From an uncultured Spirochaetaceae bacterium (GTDB taxonomy: Bacteria; Spirochaetota; Spirochaetia; Treponematales; Treponemataceae), in the NCBI GenBank assembly GCA_902783155.1, contig CACZPR010000117.1, forward strand, positions 1 through 38,174: DNA of 38,174 bases, read 5' to 3'. This document shows positions 1 to 7,890 of this stretch, one piece after another. Position 1 is the stretch's first letter; the number at the start of each line of letters is the position of its first letter. The notes below the pieces were generated by a model. That model ran no database searches. It saw nothing but the letters and a program-made list of their open reading frames with translations, and was not told where the DNA came from. The position numbers were made by a program, and so were the translations under genes.

Positions 1-1
1 C

Positions 2-1711
2 ATAGAAGAACCGGAGATTGAGCTTCCTCCTATTGATGAGCCGGAAATCGAGGACCTTCCTGTTGAGGACGAGCCGGAGCCAGAGGAAAAGGAACCTGAA
101 AAGGACAGGCCGGGCGAGACTGTGCTTTCCGAAGAAAATGTGGAAGAAGAGCAGCCTCCGGTCGAGGACGAACCGATTCCAGAAGAAATGGTAGAGGAAG
201 ACGAACTTCCGGAGCTGCCAGTGGAAAAGAAGCCCGCCGATGACAAGGCCGGTGAAAAAGTGCTTTCCGAAGAAAATGTCGAGGAAGAAAAAGCTCCTGT
301 AAAAGAGGAACAGAAGATAGAAGAGCCTCCTGTTGATGAGCCGGAAATCGAGGACCTCCCTGTTGAAGAAGAATCTGAGCCAGAGGAGCCTGCGGCAGAG
401 CAAAAGACGGAGGAACCGCAGACCGAAGAGCCTCCAGCAGAAGAACCAGATGAGCCGGAGGAACCTGAAGAGCAGACCACGGAGCTGCCTCCAGCCGACG
501 AGTCACTTGTGGACGACATTCCACCGGAGCTTGATGAAGACGGACCAGCCGAGGAAACCCTTGTCGAAGAAGAGGCCCCGGAGCTTGAAAAAGAGACTCC
601 ACCGGAAGAAGAAGCCATTGACGATGGTGAGATTCCTTCGGTCGATGAGCCAAAGACAAACGAGCGTCCAAGAGAAGAAAGCGTTGACGAGGATGAACTT
701 TCAGATTCCGAAAACACGGTCGAAAAACCAAGCGCAGAAACGGAAGAGCCGGAACCAGAAGAATATACCTTTGAAGAGCCTGAGACCGGGGAACCTGTGT
801 CCGAAAATCTGGACGAGCCGGAAGATGAGCCAGGAATCGAGGAGAACATTGCCGATGAGGAACCACCGGAAGTGGAGCCTTTTGAAGAAAATACCGAAGC
901 CGAAATCCCGGAGACCGAGGAACCAGAGACCGTGGAGCCTCCTGTTGATGAGCCGGAAATCGAGGAGCCTGAGACAGAGGAGCCAGAAACCAGCGAACCG
1001 GAGACCGAGGAGCCGCATTTGGACGAATCCACCGACATGGATGAAAACTTTGATGACGAAGAACCAAAGAAGAACATCGAGTTCGACGTGGACGACCCGA
1101 ACATGGCTGACGAATTTGGTGTCACACTGTTGATGAAGGCCGCAAAATCCGGCAACGACTGGGATGTTACAAACCTTCTTGAACGTGGCGCAGATGTCCA
1201 GCGCAGGGACAGCGATGGATGGACCGCACTCATGTACGCCGTTAGATACCAGAGCAACATGAGCATTGTGCAGAAACTTCTGGACGCAGGCGCATACACA
1301 AGGGTAAGGAACATGCACAACGTTACCCCGCTCCTCATGGCCGCAGACTACACGCAGAACCCGCAGATACTTTCCGCGCTGCTTGAAAACAGGTCCGCAA
1401 ACGAGGAAGAGGTGTTCAAGGCGTTCATACTCTGCATAACAAGCTCCTTCGGCTCCGACCACATAAAGGCGGCAAAGATGAAGCTGTTCCTGGAGCACAA
1501 GGTTCCTGTCAACCAGTTCTGGAAGGGAAAGACCCCGCTGATGTACGCATGCGAATACACGAACTCGCTCGAAGTAATCAAGCTGCTCCTTGAAAACGGT
1601 GCGGACATATCGGCGAGGGACGAAAACGGAAAGACGGCCCTTGACTATGCGCTGTCCAACGAAAAACTTGATGGGACAAAAGTGAAACCCCTCCTATCGA
1701 CACAGGAATAA
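2..1711 (+). CDS. Acidic repeat protein with C-terminal ankyrin repeats (5' end outside window)
   Basis: The reading frame is open from the first bases, so the N-terminus lies upstream of the window. The first ~360 visible residues are almost entirely Glu, Pro, Asp, Val and Thr in short EPE/EEPE-type units and are probably disordered and strongly negative. Phrases recur, such as PPVDEPEIE and VLSEENVEEE. From about base 1080 the composition changes to a folded ankyrin domain with recognisable units: GVTLLMKAAKSGN, GWTALMYAVRY, VTPLLMAADYT, KTPLMYACEYT, KTALDYALSN, with LL..GAD endings. Ankyrin repeats bind proteins; the partner is unknown. It ends 13 bases before rsmD, so the two may be cotranscribed. 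No catalytic motif is seen, and no export signal can be judged without the N-terminus. The ankyrin call is firm, the function unknown. Confidence 0.85.
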   Translation: MEEPEIELPPIDEPEIEDLPVEDEPEPEEKEPEKDRPGETVLSEENVEEEQPPVEDEPIPEEMVEEDELPELPVEKKPADDKAGEKVLSEENVEEEKAPVKEEQKIEEPPVDEPEIEDLPVEEESEPEEPAAEQKTEEPQTEEPPAEEPDEPEEPEEQTTELPPADESLVDDIPPELDEDGPAEETLVEEEAPELEKETPPEEEAIDDGEIPSVDEPKTNERPREESVDEDELSDSENTVEKPSAETEEPEPEEYTFEEPETGEPVSENLDEPEDEPGIEENIADEEPPEVEPFEENTEAEIPETEEPETVEPPVDEPEIEEPETEEPETSEPETEEPHLDESTDMDENFDDEEPKKNIEFDVDDPNMADEFGVTLLMKAAKSGNDWDVTNLLERGADVQRRDSDGWTALMYAVRYQSNMSIVQKLLDAGAYTRVRNMHNVTPLLMAADYTQNPQILSALLENRSANEEEVFKAFILCITSSFGSDHIKAAKMKLFLEHKVPVNQFWKGKTPLMYACEYTNSLEVIKLLLENGADISARDENGKTALDYALSNEKLDGTKVKPLLSTQE

Positions 1712-1724
1712 AACGGGAATAAAT

Positions 1725-2291
1725 ATGAGAATAACAGGCGGAAAACTGAAAGGCAGAACCACCGAGGTTCCGGGCGGAAAAATGGCGATAAGGCCGGCGA
1801 TGGACAGAATGAGGGAATCCGTGTTCGGAATAATAGGACCCGAGCTGGAGGGAAAGTCCTTTCTTGATTTGTTCAGCGGCTCCGGGACCATAGCCATTGA
1901 AGCTGCATCACACGGGGCCTCAAAGGTCTCGCTCTGCGAAATGGACAGGGCAAAGGCAAAGACCGTGCTCAAAAACGTGGAGATGACCGAAAGCGTCGGA
2001 GTAAGAATCGGATGCCACTTTATGGCCGTGGAGCTTTTTCTGAAACGCTGCAAGGACAGCTTTGACTTTATCTTCATGGACCCACCCTTCCCCTACAGAT
2101 TCAGGCAACAGCTTGTCGAGACAGTGGACTCACGTTCGCTTCTGACACCCGGCGGAAAACTTTTGATACACCACCCCAGCGAGGACCCTCTTGACGAAAA
2201 AATAGGGAAGCTCGTGCGGATTGACCAGAGGGTTTACGGACGCTCCATAGTTGATTTTTTCCAGAACGGGGGCAGCGAGAATTTGAGATAA
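1725..2291 (+). CDS. rsmD: 16S rRNA (guanine-966-N2)-methyltransferase RsmD
   Basis: RsmD uses S-adenosylmethionine to methylate N2 of G966 in 16S rRNA during 30S assembly. The 188-residue length fits the family. The family N-terminus is present (MRITGG, then RPAMDRMRESVF at 23-34). The SAM-binding motif I is LDLFSGSG at 47-54, followed by the acidic CEMD at 71-74. The catalytic motif IV reads DPPF at 119-122, where DPPY or DPPF is usual for N2-guanine or adenine methyltransferases. The start follows the ankyrin gene by 13 bases. The spacer before the ATG has only a weak AACGGG-type ribosome site, so translation may partly depend on coupling. Confidence 0.93.
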   Translation: MRITGGKLKGRTTEVPGGKMAIRPAMDRMRESVFGIIGPELEGKSFLDLFSGSGTIAIEAASHGASKVSLCEMDRAKAKTVLKNVEMTESVGVRIGCHFMAVELFLKRCKDSFDFIFMDPPFPYRFRQQLVETVDSRSLLTPGGKLLIHHPSEDPLDEKIGKLVRIDQRVYGRSIVDFFQNGGSENLR

Positions 2292-2354
2292 TAAACTTTT
2301 TGGAGATTTTTTCAACTTTTTTTGCGAAATTTGACGATAATCTATTGAATATTG

Positions 2355-2383
2355 TTGCGAATTCATCTTATTGTTGATATAGA
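2355..2383 (+). promoter_or_regulatory. Candidate sigma-70-type promoter for the TPR gene pair
   Basis: TTGCGA at 2355-2360 and TATAGA at 2378-2383 are separated by 17 bases, in the 118-base gap between rsmD and the next gene. Each box matches the consensus at four of six positions. The predicted transcript would start near 2390, about 20 bases before the ATG. The gap also carries several T-runs but no clear terminator hairpin. Confidence 0.4.
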
Positions 2384-2410
2384 GATGGGTGTCGCTCTGA
2401 CGAACAGGTT

Positions 2411-2755
2411 ATGAATGACAAACTGAAAAAAGAAATAGAAGAAAAAAATGGCTCCGGCGGATTCATCAAGGTTGGCGACCGTCCGGTAGAAAATCTTAAC
2501 GACCAGCAAAAGGTCGCGCTGAACAGAAAGGCTAACGAACTTTTCAACAGCGGAAAAATCGAGATGGCCGAACGCATTTTCATCACTACCGGATATTCCG
2601 ACGGACTGACGAGATGCGGCGATGCCCATTTAAAAAAAAATGAATACATGGAGGCTCTAAAGCTCTATGTGTTGGCCCACAACAAAAGGAAATCGGAACC
2701 CCTGACAGAAAAATTGGCAGAAATAGTTTCTATATTATTAAAAAATGGAGATTAA
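2411..2755 (+). CDS. Small hypothetical protein, TPR-like C-terminus
   Basis: I do not recognise a named family for this 114-residue soluble protein. The N-terminal half is charged and lysine-rich. The C-terminal half (roughly residues 55-100) has the pattern of one to one and a half TPR helices (GLTRCGDAHLKKNEYMEAL), resembling units of the large TPR protein encoded next. It has no signal peptide or membrane segment. The start is preceded by AGG only two bases from the ATG, a poor ribosome site. The stop TAA lies one base before the start of the next gene, which indicates a two-gene operon with translational coupling and probably a shared role. Confidence 0.7.
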   Translation: MNDKLKKEIEEKNGSGGFIKVGDRPVENLNDQQKVALNRKANELFNSGKIEMAERIFITTGYSDGLTRCGDAHLKKNEYMEALKLYVLAHNKRKSEPLTEKLAEIVSILLKNGD

Positions 2756-2756
2756 A

Positions 2757-3926
2757 ATGGCAGACTCAGAAAAAAATGAAAAATACACAGTGGAAGACGG
2801 TCCACAGGCAATAATCGAGCCAAAAGCAGAGGATGGAATCGCGAACGAAATTTCCGAGCTGTCCAAAAAGGGATACAGCCTTCTTAAGGAAAACAGAACC
2901 GAGGAGGCAAAGGAAGCCTTCAAGCAGATTCTGAGCATCGAGGACAACAACAACTACGCACTGGTCGGTCTGGGTGACTGCGAGAGGAAGAAGGGAAAAA
3001 TCAACACCGCTGTCGAATACTACACAAAATGCCTTGCCTGCCATCCAGGAAACAACTACGCGCTCTTTGGACTGGCCGACTGCTACAAGGCTTTGAACCA
3101 GTACCACAAGGCCATCGACATCTGGGAGGAGTATCTTGTTCACGACGACAGGAACATCACAGTCCTCACAAGGGTTGCTGATGCCTACAGAAAAATCCGC
3201 GACTTCAAGCAATCAAAGAAGCTCTATCTACAGGTGCTTGACATGGAGGAGAACAACGCCTACGCCCTGATTGGCCTGGGACACCTCCACTATGATTTCA
3301 AGGAATACAAGGACGCTCTCTTCTATTGGACAAAGATGCTCGAAGTCAATCCACAGAACGTTGACATCCGTGTCCTCACGTCGATTGGAAACTGCCATAG
3401 AAAGCTGAAGACTTTCGACAAGGGACTGATTTACTTTGAGAAGGCCCTGGAAAAGGATCCAGACAACTTCTATGCGCTCTTTGGACTGGCCGACTGCTAC
3501 AGGGGTCTGAACCAGCAATTCCGTTCAATCGAATACTGGAACAAAATTCTTGAGCAGGACCCGAAGAACAAGGTCATACTTACACGTGCCGGGGACGCAT
3601 ACCGCAACATGGGCGACTACGACACAGCCACAGAATACTACAACCGCGCCATGGACATAGATTTTGACATCTACGCCGCGCTCGGTCTTGCCCTCATCTG
3701 CAAGGGAAAAGGAAAGTACGACGAGGCTATTGACCATCTCCAGAAGCTGATTCGCGATGACGACAAAAACTACAGGCTCTACATCGACCTTGCGGACTGC
3801 TACCTCAGAAAGAACGACAAAAAGAGTGCCACCGAAGTGCTCCAGTCGTTCCAGAAAAAGGGTGTCAAAAGCCAGGCCGTCAACGACATGCTTGAAAAAC
3901 TTGTGGCGGACAAGCCGGTTTTCTAA
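2757..3926 (+). CDS. Tetratricopeptide repeat (TPR) protein
   Basis: This 389-residue protein is built almost wholly of TPR units (about ten) running from residue ~30 to the C-terminus, with repeated signatures such as YALFGLADCYK, AIDIWEEYL, VLTRVADAYRK and ALEKDPDNFYAL. TPR arrays form a superhelix for protein-protein binding; the partner is unknown. There is no signal peptide, so a cytoplasmic location is likely. I chose the ATG preceded by GGAG with a six-base spacer; an in-frame ATG four codons upstream overlaps the previous gene and lacks such a site. The repeats show a higher-order periodicity of four TPRs (see findings). rlmN follows after six bases. Confidence 0.88.
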   Translation: MADSEKNEKYTVEDGPQAIIEPKAEDGIANEISELSKKGYSLLKENRTEEAKEAFKQILSIEDNNNYALVGLGDCERKKGKINTAVEYYTKCLACHPGNNYALFGLADCYKALNQYHKAIDIWEEYLVHDDRNITVLTRVADAYRKIRDFKQSKKLYLQVLDMEENNAYALIGLGHLHYDFKEYKDALFYWTKMLEVNPQNVDIRVLTSIGNCHRKLKTFDKGLIYFEKALEKDPDNFYALFGLADCYRGLNQQFRSIEYWNKILEQDPKNKVILTRAGDAYRNMGDYDTATEYYNRAMDIDFDIYAALGLALICKGKGKYDEAIDHLQKLIRDDDKNYRLYIDLADCYLRKNDKKSATEVLQSFQKKGVKSQAVNDMLEKLVADKPVF

Positions 3927-3932
3927 ATCAGA

Positions 3933-4955
3933 ATGGACGGTACAGCTCTCTCGGGAATGGGTCCAAAGGAAATCTGCGACGCTCTTGGTCTAAAACAGGA
4001 GTTCAGGGGCAGACAGATTTTCCAGTGGATTTCAAAAGGCGTGGACGGATTCGACAAAATGACAAATCTGGACAAGCAGACCCGCTCCTTTTTGTCTGAA
4101 AACGCAAGACTCTACTCATCCAAGGTGTCAAAAGTCCTCAAGGACCCGGACGGGACAATAAAGCTACAGATTGAACTGGAAGACGGAAGGGCTGTCGAGA
4201 CCGTGCTTCTTACGGACAGGGAAGGACGGAAAACCGCATGCGTGAGCTGTCAGGCCGGATGTGCGATGGGCTGTGCCTTTTGCATGACAGGAACCCTGGG
4301 ACTTGGACGGAATCTGACCGCCGGTGAAATTGTCGAGCAGTTCATTTTTCTTGAAAAAGAGTCGGGAACCCTTGACAACATAGTCTTTATGGGCATGGGG
4401 GAGCCAATGCAGAATCTTCCCGCAATACGAAAGTCCATCGAGATTCTGTCGTCATCCATTGGCCGTGGATTGAGCACAAGACGAATCACCATCAGCACAT
4501 GTGGACTGACCAAAGGAATTCGCGACCTTGCCGACAATGGACCGAACGTCAGGCTGGCAGTCTCCCTTACAACCGCCAATCCCGAACTCAGGATGGATTT
4601 GATGCCGGTGACAAAAGGAAATCCGCTGCCGGAACTTAGGGAATCCATCAAGTATTACATAGAAAAGACCGGAAAACGTGTGACACTGGAGGCCGCCCTG
4701 CTTGGAGGAAAAAACACAAGCCCCGAGAGCGCAAAACAGCTGATAGATTTCGCCAAGGGCCTGGATGTCTACATCAACTTGATTCCATGGAACCCTGTCG
4801 AAACGCTACCCTTCACCACGCCATCGGTCCAGGAGTGCAGGAGTTTTGTGTCGATTCTGGAAAGGGCCGGTCTGAACGTAAACATGAGAAAACGCAGGGG
4901 CACATCAATTGCAGGAGCATGTGGCCAGCTTGGAAAATCCTCGGAAAGCGTTTGA
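3933..4955 (+). CDS. rlmN: Dual-specificity RNA methyltransferase RlmN (radical SAM)
   Basis: RlmN methylates C2 of A2503 in 23S rRNA and A37 in some tRNAs by a radical SAM ping-pong mechanism. The CX3CX2C cluster motif is at C110, C114 and C117, in the context CAMGCAFC. C103 (in CVSCQAGC) aligns with the proton-abstracting C118 of the E. coli enzyme. C330 near the C-terminus (GACGQL) matches the methyl-carrying C355. MGMGEP and the late NPV.LPF segments are also typical. At 340 residues it is somewhat shorter than E. coli RlmN, with a short C-terminal tail. It lies six bases after the TPR gene and is probably in the same operon. No clear terminator follows; the next ~120 bases are very AT-rich. 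Confidence 0.95.
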   Translation: MDGTALSGMGPKEICDALGLKQEFRGRQIFQWISKGVDGFDKMTNLDKQTRSFLSENARLYSSKVSKVLKDPDGTIKLQIELEDGRAVETVLLTDREGRKTACVSCQAGCAMGCAFCMTGTLGLGRNLTAGEIVEQFIFLEKESGTLDNIVFMGMGEPMQNLPAIRKSIEILSSSIGRGLSTRRITISTCGLTKGIRDLADNGPNVRLAVSLTTANPELRMDLMPVTKGNPLPELRESIKYYIEKTGKRVTLEAALLGGKNTSPESAKQLIDFAKGLDVYINLIPWNPVETLPFTTPSVQECRSFVSILERAGLNVNMRKRRGTSIAGACGQLGKSSESV

Positions 4956-5074
4956 TTTTTGGTCGCAAGATTAAAATTCACAAATTAAGATTATCTAAAT
5001 AAAAATTAAAGTGGTATTACAAATATTTTAATATTATATTAAAGAATTTTTCTCGCTCTATTTTAAAAATAACC

Positions 5075-5103
5075 TTGCATTATTTCCATCGTCCTTGTAT
5101 AAT
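5075..5103 (+). promoter_or_regulatory. Strong sigma-70-type promoter for the HMA-like gene
   Basis: TTGCAT (5075-5080) and a perfect TATAAT (5098-5103) are spaced by 17 bases. Transcription should start near 5110, giving a leader of about 30 bases that contains GAGGT before the ATG. Upstream is an AT-rich stretch that could act as an UP element. Confidence 0.75.
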
Positions 5104-5139
5104 AGAGGTGTTCCGATTCAATGAAACACGAGGTATGAG

Positions 5140-5349
5140 ATGCAGAAAAAGATATACGTAACTGGTATGGACGATGATGCAGCCGCAGGAAAGGTTGACG
5201 AAGCAGTGAAGGCAATCGCGGGAGTAACATCCGTGGTTTCCACTGCAGCGAAATGCCAGGTCTGCGTTGACTATGACGAAGGCACGGCAGGAATCGAGGA
5301 TGCCATAAACGCCGCAATCTCATCCGCCGGGGTAACAGTACTCGGTTGA
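5140..5349 (+). CDS. Small HMA-fold (heavy-metal-associated-like) protein lacking the usual CxxC
   Basis: At 69 residues it has the length and beta-alpha-beta-beta-alpha-beta pattern of CopZ/HMA copper chaperones: KIYVTGM, then a helix KVDEAVKAIAGV, then VVSTAAKCQVCVDYDE, then a helix GIEDAINAAISSAGV. In HMA proteins the segment after GM carries the metal ligands (GMxCxxC); here it reads GMDDDAA with no cysteine. Two cysteines in CxxC spacing occur instead in the third strand (KCQVCVDYD). It is a monocistronic gene with its own strong promoter and terminator and a GAGGT ribosome site. Metal transport is therefore doubtful; it could be a regulator or bind metal differently. The fold call is fairly sure, the function unknown. 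Confidence 0.8.
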   Translation: MQKKIYVTGMDDDAAAGKVDEAVKAIAGVTSVVSTAAKCQVCVDYDEGTAGIEDAINAAISSAGVTVLG

Positions 5350-5364
5350 TGCCAGTAGATTCAG

Positions 5365-5410
5365 TGGACACACAGGGCCTAAAAACTTTGTGTGTCCATC
5401 TCTTTTTTTT
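5365..5410 (+). terminator. Intrinsic terminator after the HMA-like gene
   Basis: A perfect 10-bp stem TGGACACACA/TGTGTGTCCA (5365-5374 with 5389-5398) encloses a 14-base loop and is followed by TCTC and eight T residues. The last T is only 25 bases before the ATG of the next gene. Confidence 0.93.
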
Positions 5411-5435
5411 ACCACCCATTAAATCTTAAAACAAT

Positions 5436-6380
5436 ATGAAAATAACAATACTTGACGGCAATGCCGTAAATCCGGGCGACCTTTCATGGGAAAGGCTTGA
5501 AAAAATTGGGGAGCTTGTCTGCTATCCGCGCACAAAGCCGGAGGATGTCATCAAAAGAATCGGTGACAGCGACGCAATCCTTCTGAACAAAATCAACATA
5601 ACGGAAGAAATCCTGAGTTCATGCCCCAGACTAAAATACATCGGGGTACAGGCGACGGGTTATAATGTGATTGACCTTGAAGCCTGCAGAAGACATGGAG
5701 TTACAGTCACTAACGTTCCATCGTACAGCACATCGGGCGTAGCACAGCTTGTGTTCGCATACATAAGCGAGTTCGCAACCGGCGTAGCCCTGCACTCATC
5801 AAGCGTAATGGACGGTGACTGGTGCAAATCCCCGGACTTCTGTTACTGGAAAAGGCCGCTCATGGAGCTTGACGGAAAGACCCTCGGAATCTTCGGATAC
5901 GGAAGCATAGGCTCCAGGGTTGCAAAAATCGGAAAGGCCTATGGAATGAAAATCATTGCCTGCACACGCACTCCAAAGCCAGAAATCGAAAATCCTGTTG
6001 ACTTTGACTCGCTCATGGCGGAATCGGACTTCATCACGCTGCACGCTCCACTTACGGACAAAACAAAGGGCATAATCAACGCACGGACGCTCGCCCTTAT
6101 GAAAAAATCCGCATACCTCATAAACACGGCGCGCGGTCCCCTGGTTAACGAAAATGAAGTAAGAGCAGCCCTGGACAACGGCACAATCGCCGGATATGCC
6201 TGTGATGTAGTGAGCGAGGAACCAATGAACAGGAACAATCCCCTTCTTGGCGCGCCGAACTGCATAATCACACCGCACATTGCATGGGCAGCAACGGAAA
6301 CCCGGCAAAGACTCCTGGATGCCGTCATCGACAACCTAGAATCCTTTATTGCCGGGAAAGCAAAAAACGTTGTAAGCTAG
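5436..6380 (+). CDS. D-2-hydroxyacid dehydrogenase (glycerate dehydrogenase / hydroxypyruvate reductase type)
   Basis: This is an NAD(P)-dependent D-isomer-specific 2-hydroxyacid dehydrogenase. The 314-residue length matches HprA-type glycerate dehydrogenases. The dinucleotide motif GYGSIG is at 154-159. The catalytic set is R233 (NTARG), E262 (VVSEEP) and H281 (TPHIAW). The substrate loop VQATGYNVIDLEAC and the variable segment FCYWKRPLMELDGKTLGI are typical of the glycerate/hydroxypyruvate subgroup, but related enzymes act on other 2-oxoacids, so the substrate is inferred. No Shine-Dalgarno precedes the ATG: the 25 bases after the preceding terminator contain no G until the start codon. The gene converges on the oxidoreductase operon with a 19-base gap and no obvious terminator. 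Confidence 0.88.
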   Translation: MKITILDGNAVNPGDLSWERLEKIGELVCYPRTKPEDVIKRIGDSDAILLNKINITEEILSSCPRLKYIGVQATGYNVIDLEACRRHGVTVTNVPSYSTSGVAQLVFAYISEFATGVALHSSSVMDGDWCKSPDFCYWKRPLMELDGKTLGIFGYGSIGSRVAKIGKAYGMKIIACTRTPKPEIENPVDFDSLMAESDFITLHAPLTDKTKGIINARTLALMKKSAYLINTARGPLVNENEVRAALDNGTIAGYACDVVSEEPMNRNNPLLGAPNCIITPHIAWAATETRQRLLDAVIDNLESFIAGKAKNVVS

Positions 6381-6399
6381 GGGGCATTGCGTCTTTTAC

Positions 6400-7533
6400 T
6401 TATTTTGATGGTCTGAATCTGTCGTACCTCAGCGGGGAAATGTCAGCAGGACACTCACCTTCTGCAATAAGTTCCGCTATGTTGAATGCAGCCGCAGGTC
6501 CAAGTCCAAAACCATGGCCCGTAAATCCGCACTCAACGAAAAGTCCGGGAACCTCGTCGCACTTGCTGACCGTAGCAACTGCATCGACTCCGCAGTCAAT
6601 ATAGCCGCCCCATGCGCGGACTACTTTTGCGTTTTTCAAAATCGGAAAGTAACCAAGGATTCCACGGCTTGTCGCGCTTACCATGCTGCTTCCGACCGTT
6701 GGGTAAGAATCATTTATATGGAAGGGAACATCGTCGAATCCATCTGTGCCTCCCATGACAAAGGAGCCGTGCTTGGTCTGGTGTCCGTAAAAATCAGCCA
6801 TCGCCGTACCGAGCATCTGGGGAAACATTACTGGTTCCGCTTCCGTGACAAGGCATGAGACCGTCTGCTTTTTCATCGGGATTGTGATTCCCACTGAGGA
6901 AAGAATCTCGTTGCTCTCGAATCCTGCGGCAACAACAACCGTGTCCGCAAAAAACTCGCCCTCATTTGTCCGCACTCCGCAGATTTTTCCGCACTTCGTC
7001 AGGAGCCTGAAAACAAAGACTCCCGTAAGAAACTGCGCTCCGGCTTCCCTTGCCTTTTTGTAATAGCCGAGGGTAGTCGTAAGGGGATTCGCATGGCCGT
7101 CGGTAGGACACCAGCTTGCGCATAGAACCTCGTCCGAAAGATAGGGATTAATCTCCCGGACCTCAGACGCTTCAATCATGCGCACATCAACACCGCACTT
7201 TACCGCATTTTCCGTAAGTCCGTTCAGTATTGCACGGTGCTGCTCGGTTTTACCCAACCTTAGGTTTCCGCCCTGGGTGTATTCGGTGTCAATTCCAAGT
7301 TCCTCGCTAAGGTTCGGCCAGATGTTTTTAACGCCCCACATCATAAGCGGAAGCTCCTTTGGATTTCGTCCACTCTGACGTACTCCGCCGCCATTTCGTG
7401 AGGAGCCTCCGTTTCCAATATAGTCCGTCCCCTCCAGAACCCTAACCTTCAGTCCTTTTTTCGCAAGATAATATGCCGTGGCGTTTCCGACAATGCCCGC
7501 GCCGATTATAATAACGTCTGATGTGTTTTCCAT
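6400..7533 (-). CDS. FAD-dependent amino/imino acid oxidoreductase (DadA/HcnC/glycine oxidase family)
   Basis: This is the last gene of the eight-gene operon. Residues 11-16 (GAGIVG) form the FAD-binding dinucleotide motif, followed by YYLAKKGLKVRVLE with the acidic residue that binds the adenosine ribose. The DAO-fold C-terminus (CGFTGHGFGLGPA) is intact. Length 377 is usual for HcnC, the opine oxidase B subunit or the beta subunit of D-hydroxyproline dehydrogenase. In those enzymes this subunit oxidises the C-N bond of an amino or imino acid and passes electrons to partner iron-sulfur and flavin subunits, which are all encoded just upstream. A GAGGAG ribosome site precedes the ATG. The substrate is not deducible. 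Confidence 0.9.
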   Translation of the reverse strand: MENTSDVIIIGAGIVGNATAYYLAKKGLKVRVLEGTDYIGNGGSSRNGGGVRQSGRNPKELPLMMWGVKNIWPNLSEELGIDTEYTQGGNLRLGKTEQHRAILNGLTENAVKCGVDVRMIEASEVREINPYLSDEVLCASWCPTDGHANPLTTTLGYYKKAREAGAQFLTGVFVFRLLTKCGKICGVRTNEGEFFADTVVVAAGFESNEILSSVGITIPMKKQTVSCLVTEAEPVMFPQMLGTAMADFYGHQTKHGSFVMGGTDGFDDVPFHINDSYPTVGSSMVSATSRGILGYFPILKNAKVVRAWGGYIDCGVDAVATVSKCDEVPGLFVECGFTGHGFGLGPAAAFNIAELIAEGECPADISPLRYDRFRPSK

Positions 7534-7575
7534 TTTAAACTCCTCGGTGTCGCAATCTCATAGATTTTCCAAAAA

Positions 7576-7890
7576 CTACAGAACCTCTTGTGCAAGAGTC
7601 TTCATTTCCGTGGGCCTGATTGGTCCCCTGCTGGTCGCCGGATTTATTGTTGCCGGACTTACGCCAAGTTCGGACGCTACAATTCCCTTCACTATCCTTG
7701 AGCATGTCTGTCCCTGGCACAAGCCCATTCCGGCCCTGAGGTAACGACGGATTTCCTGCATCGTGAACATTCCGTCATGCACTGCCCTGCGGATTTCGCC
7801 CCTCGTGATTTCCTCGCACCGGCAGATAATCATGTCGTCTCCCTCGCGCGGAACAAAGTCTCCTATGTCTCTGCTTCTGTCGTTAATCAT
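7576..7890 (-). CDS. BFD-like [2Fe-2S] protein
   Basis: This 104-residue protein carries the bacterioferritin-associated-ferredoxin (Fer2_BFD) cluster motif: C23-x-C25 in ICRCEE and C58-x4-C63 in GLCQGQTC, with the helical segment TRGEIRRAVHDG between. In opine oxidases and D-hydroxyproline dehydrogenases this domain is often the C-terminal part of the NAD(P)/FAD subunit; here it is a separate gene whose ATG overlaps the stop of that subunit by four bases (ATGA). It probably relays electrons within the dehydrogenase complex. The start is supported by the overlap and the family length. Confidence 0.9.
   Translation of the reverse strand: MINDRSRDIGDFVPREGDDMIICRCEEITRGEIRRAVHDGMFTMQEIRRYLRAGMGLCQGQTCSRIVKGIVASELGVSPATINPATSRGPIRPTEMKTLAQEVL

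Noticed and set aside
30..1067. Long open frames on both strands across the acidic repeat region (for example a minus-strand frame rich in PRFPAHQQEA)
   Set aside because: They are by-products of the repeated Glu/Pro codons of the real + strand gene. They have low-complexity composition, no ribosome site and no family resemblance.
5028..5042. TTAATAT-T-ATATTAA palindrome upstream of the HMA-like gene
   Set aside because: It is a short palindrome in a very AT-rich stretch where such matches are expected by chance, and it lies some 30 bases upstream of the promoter's -35 box.
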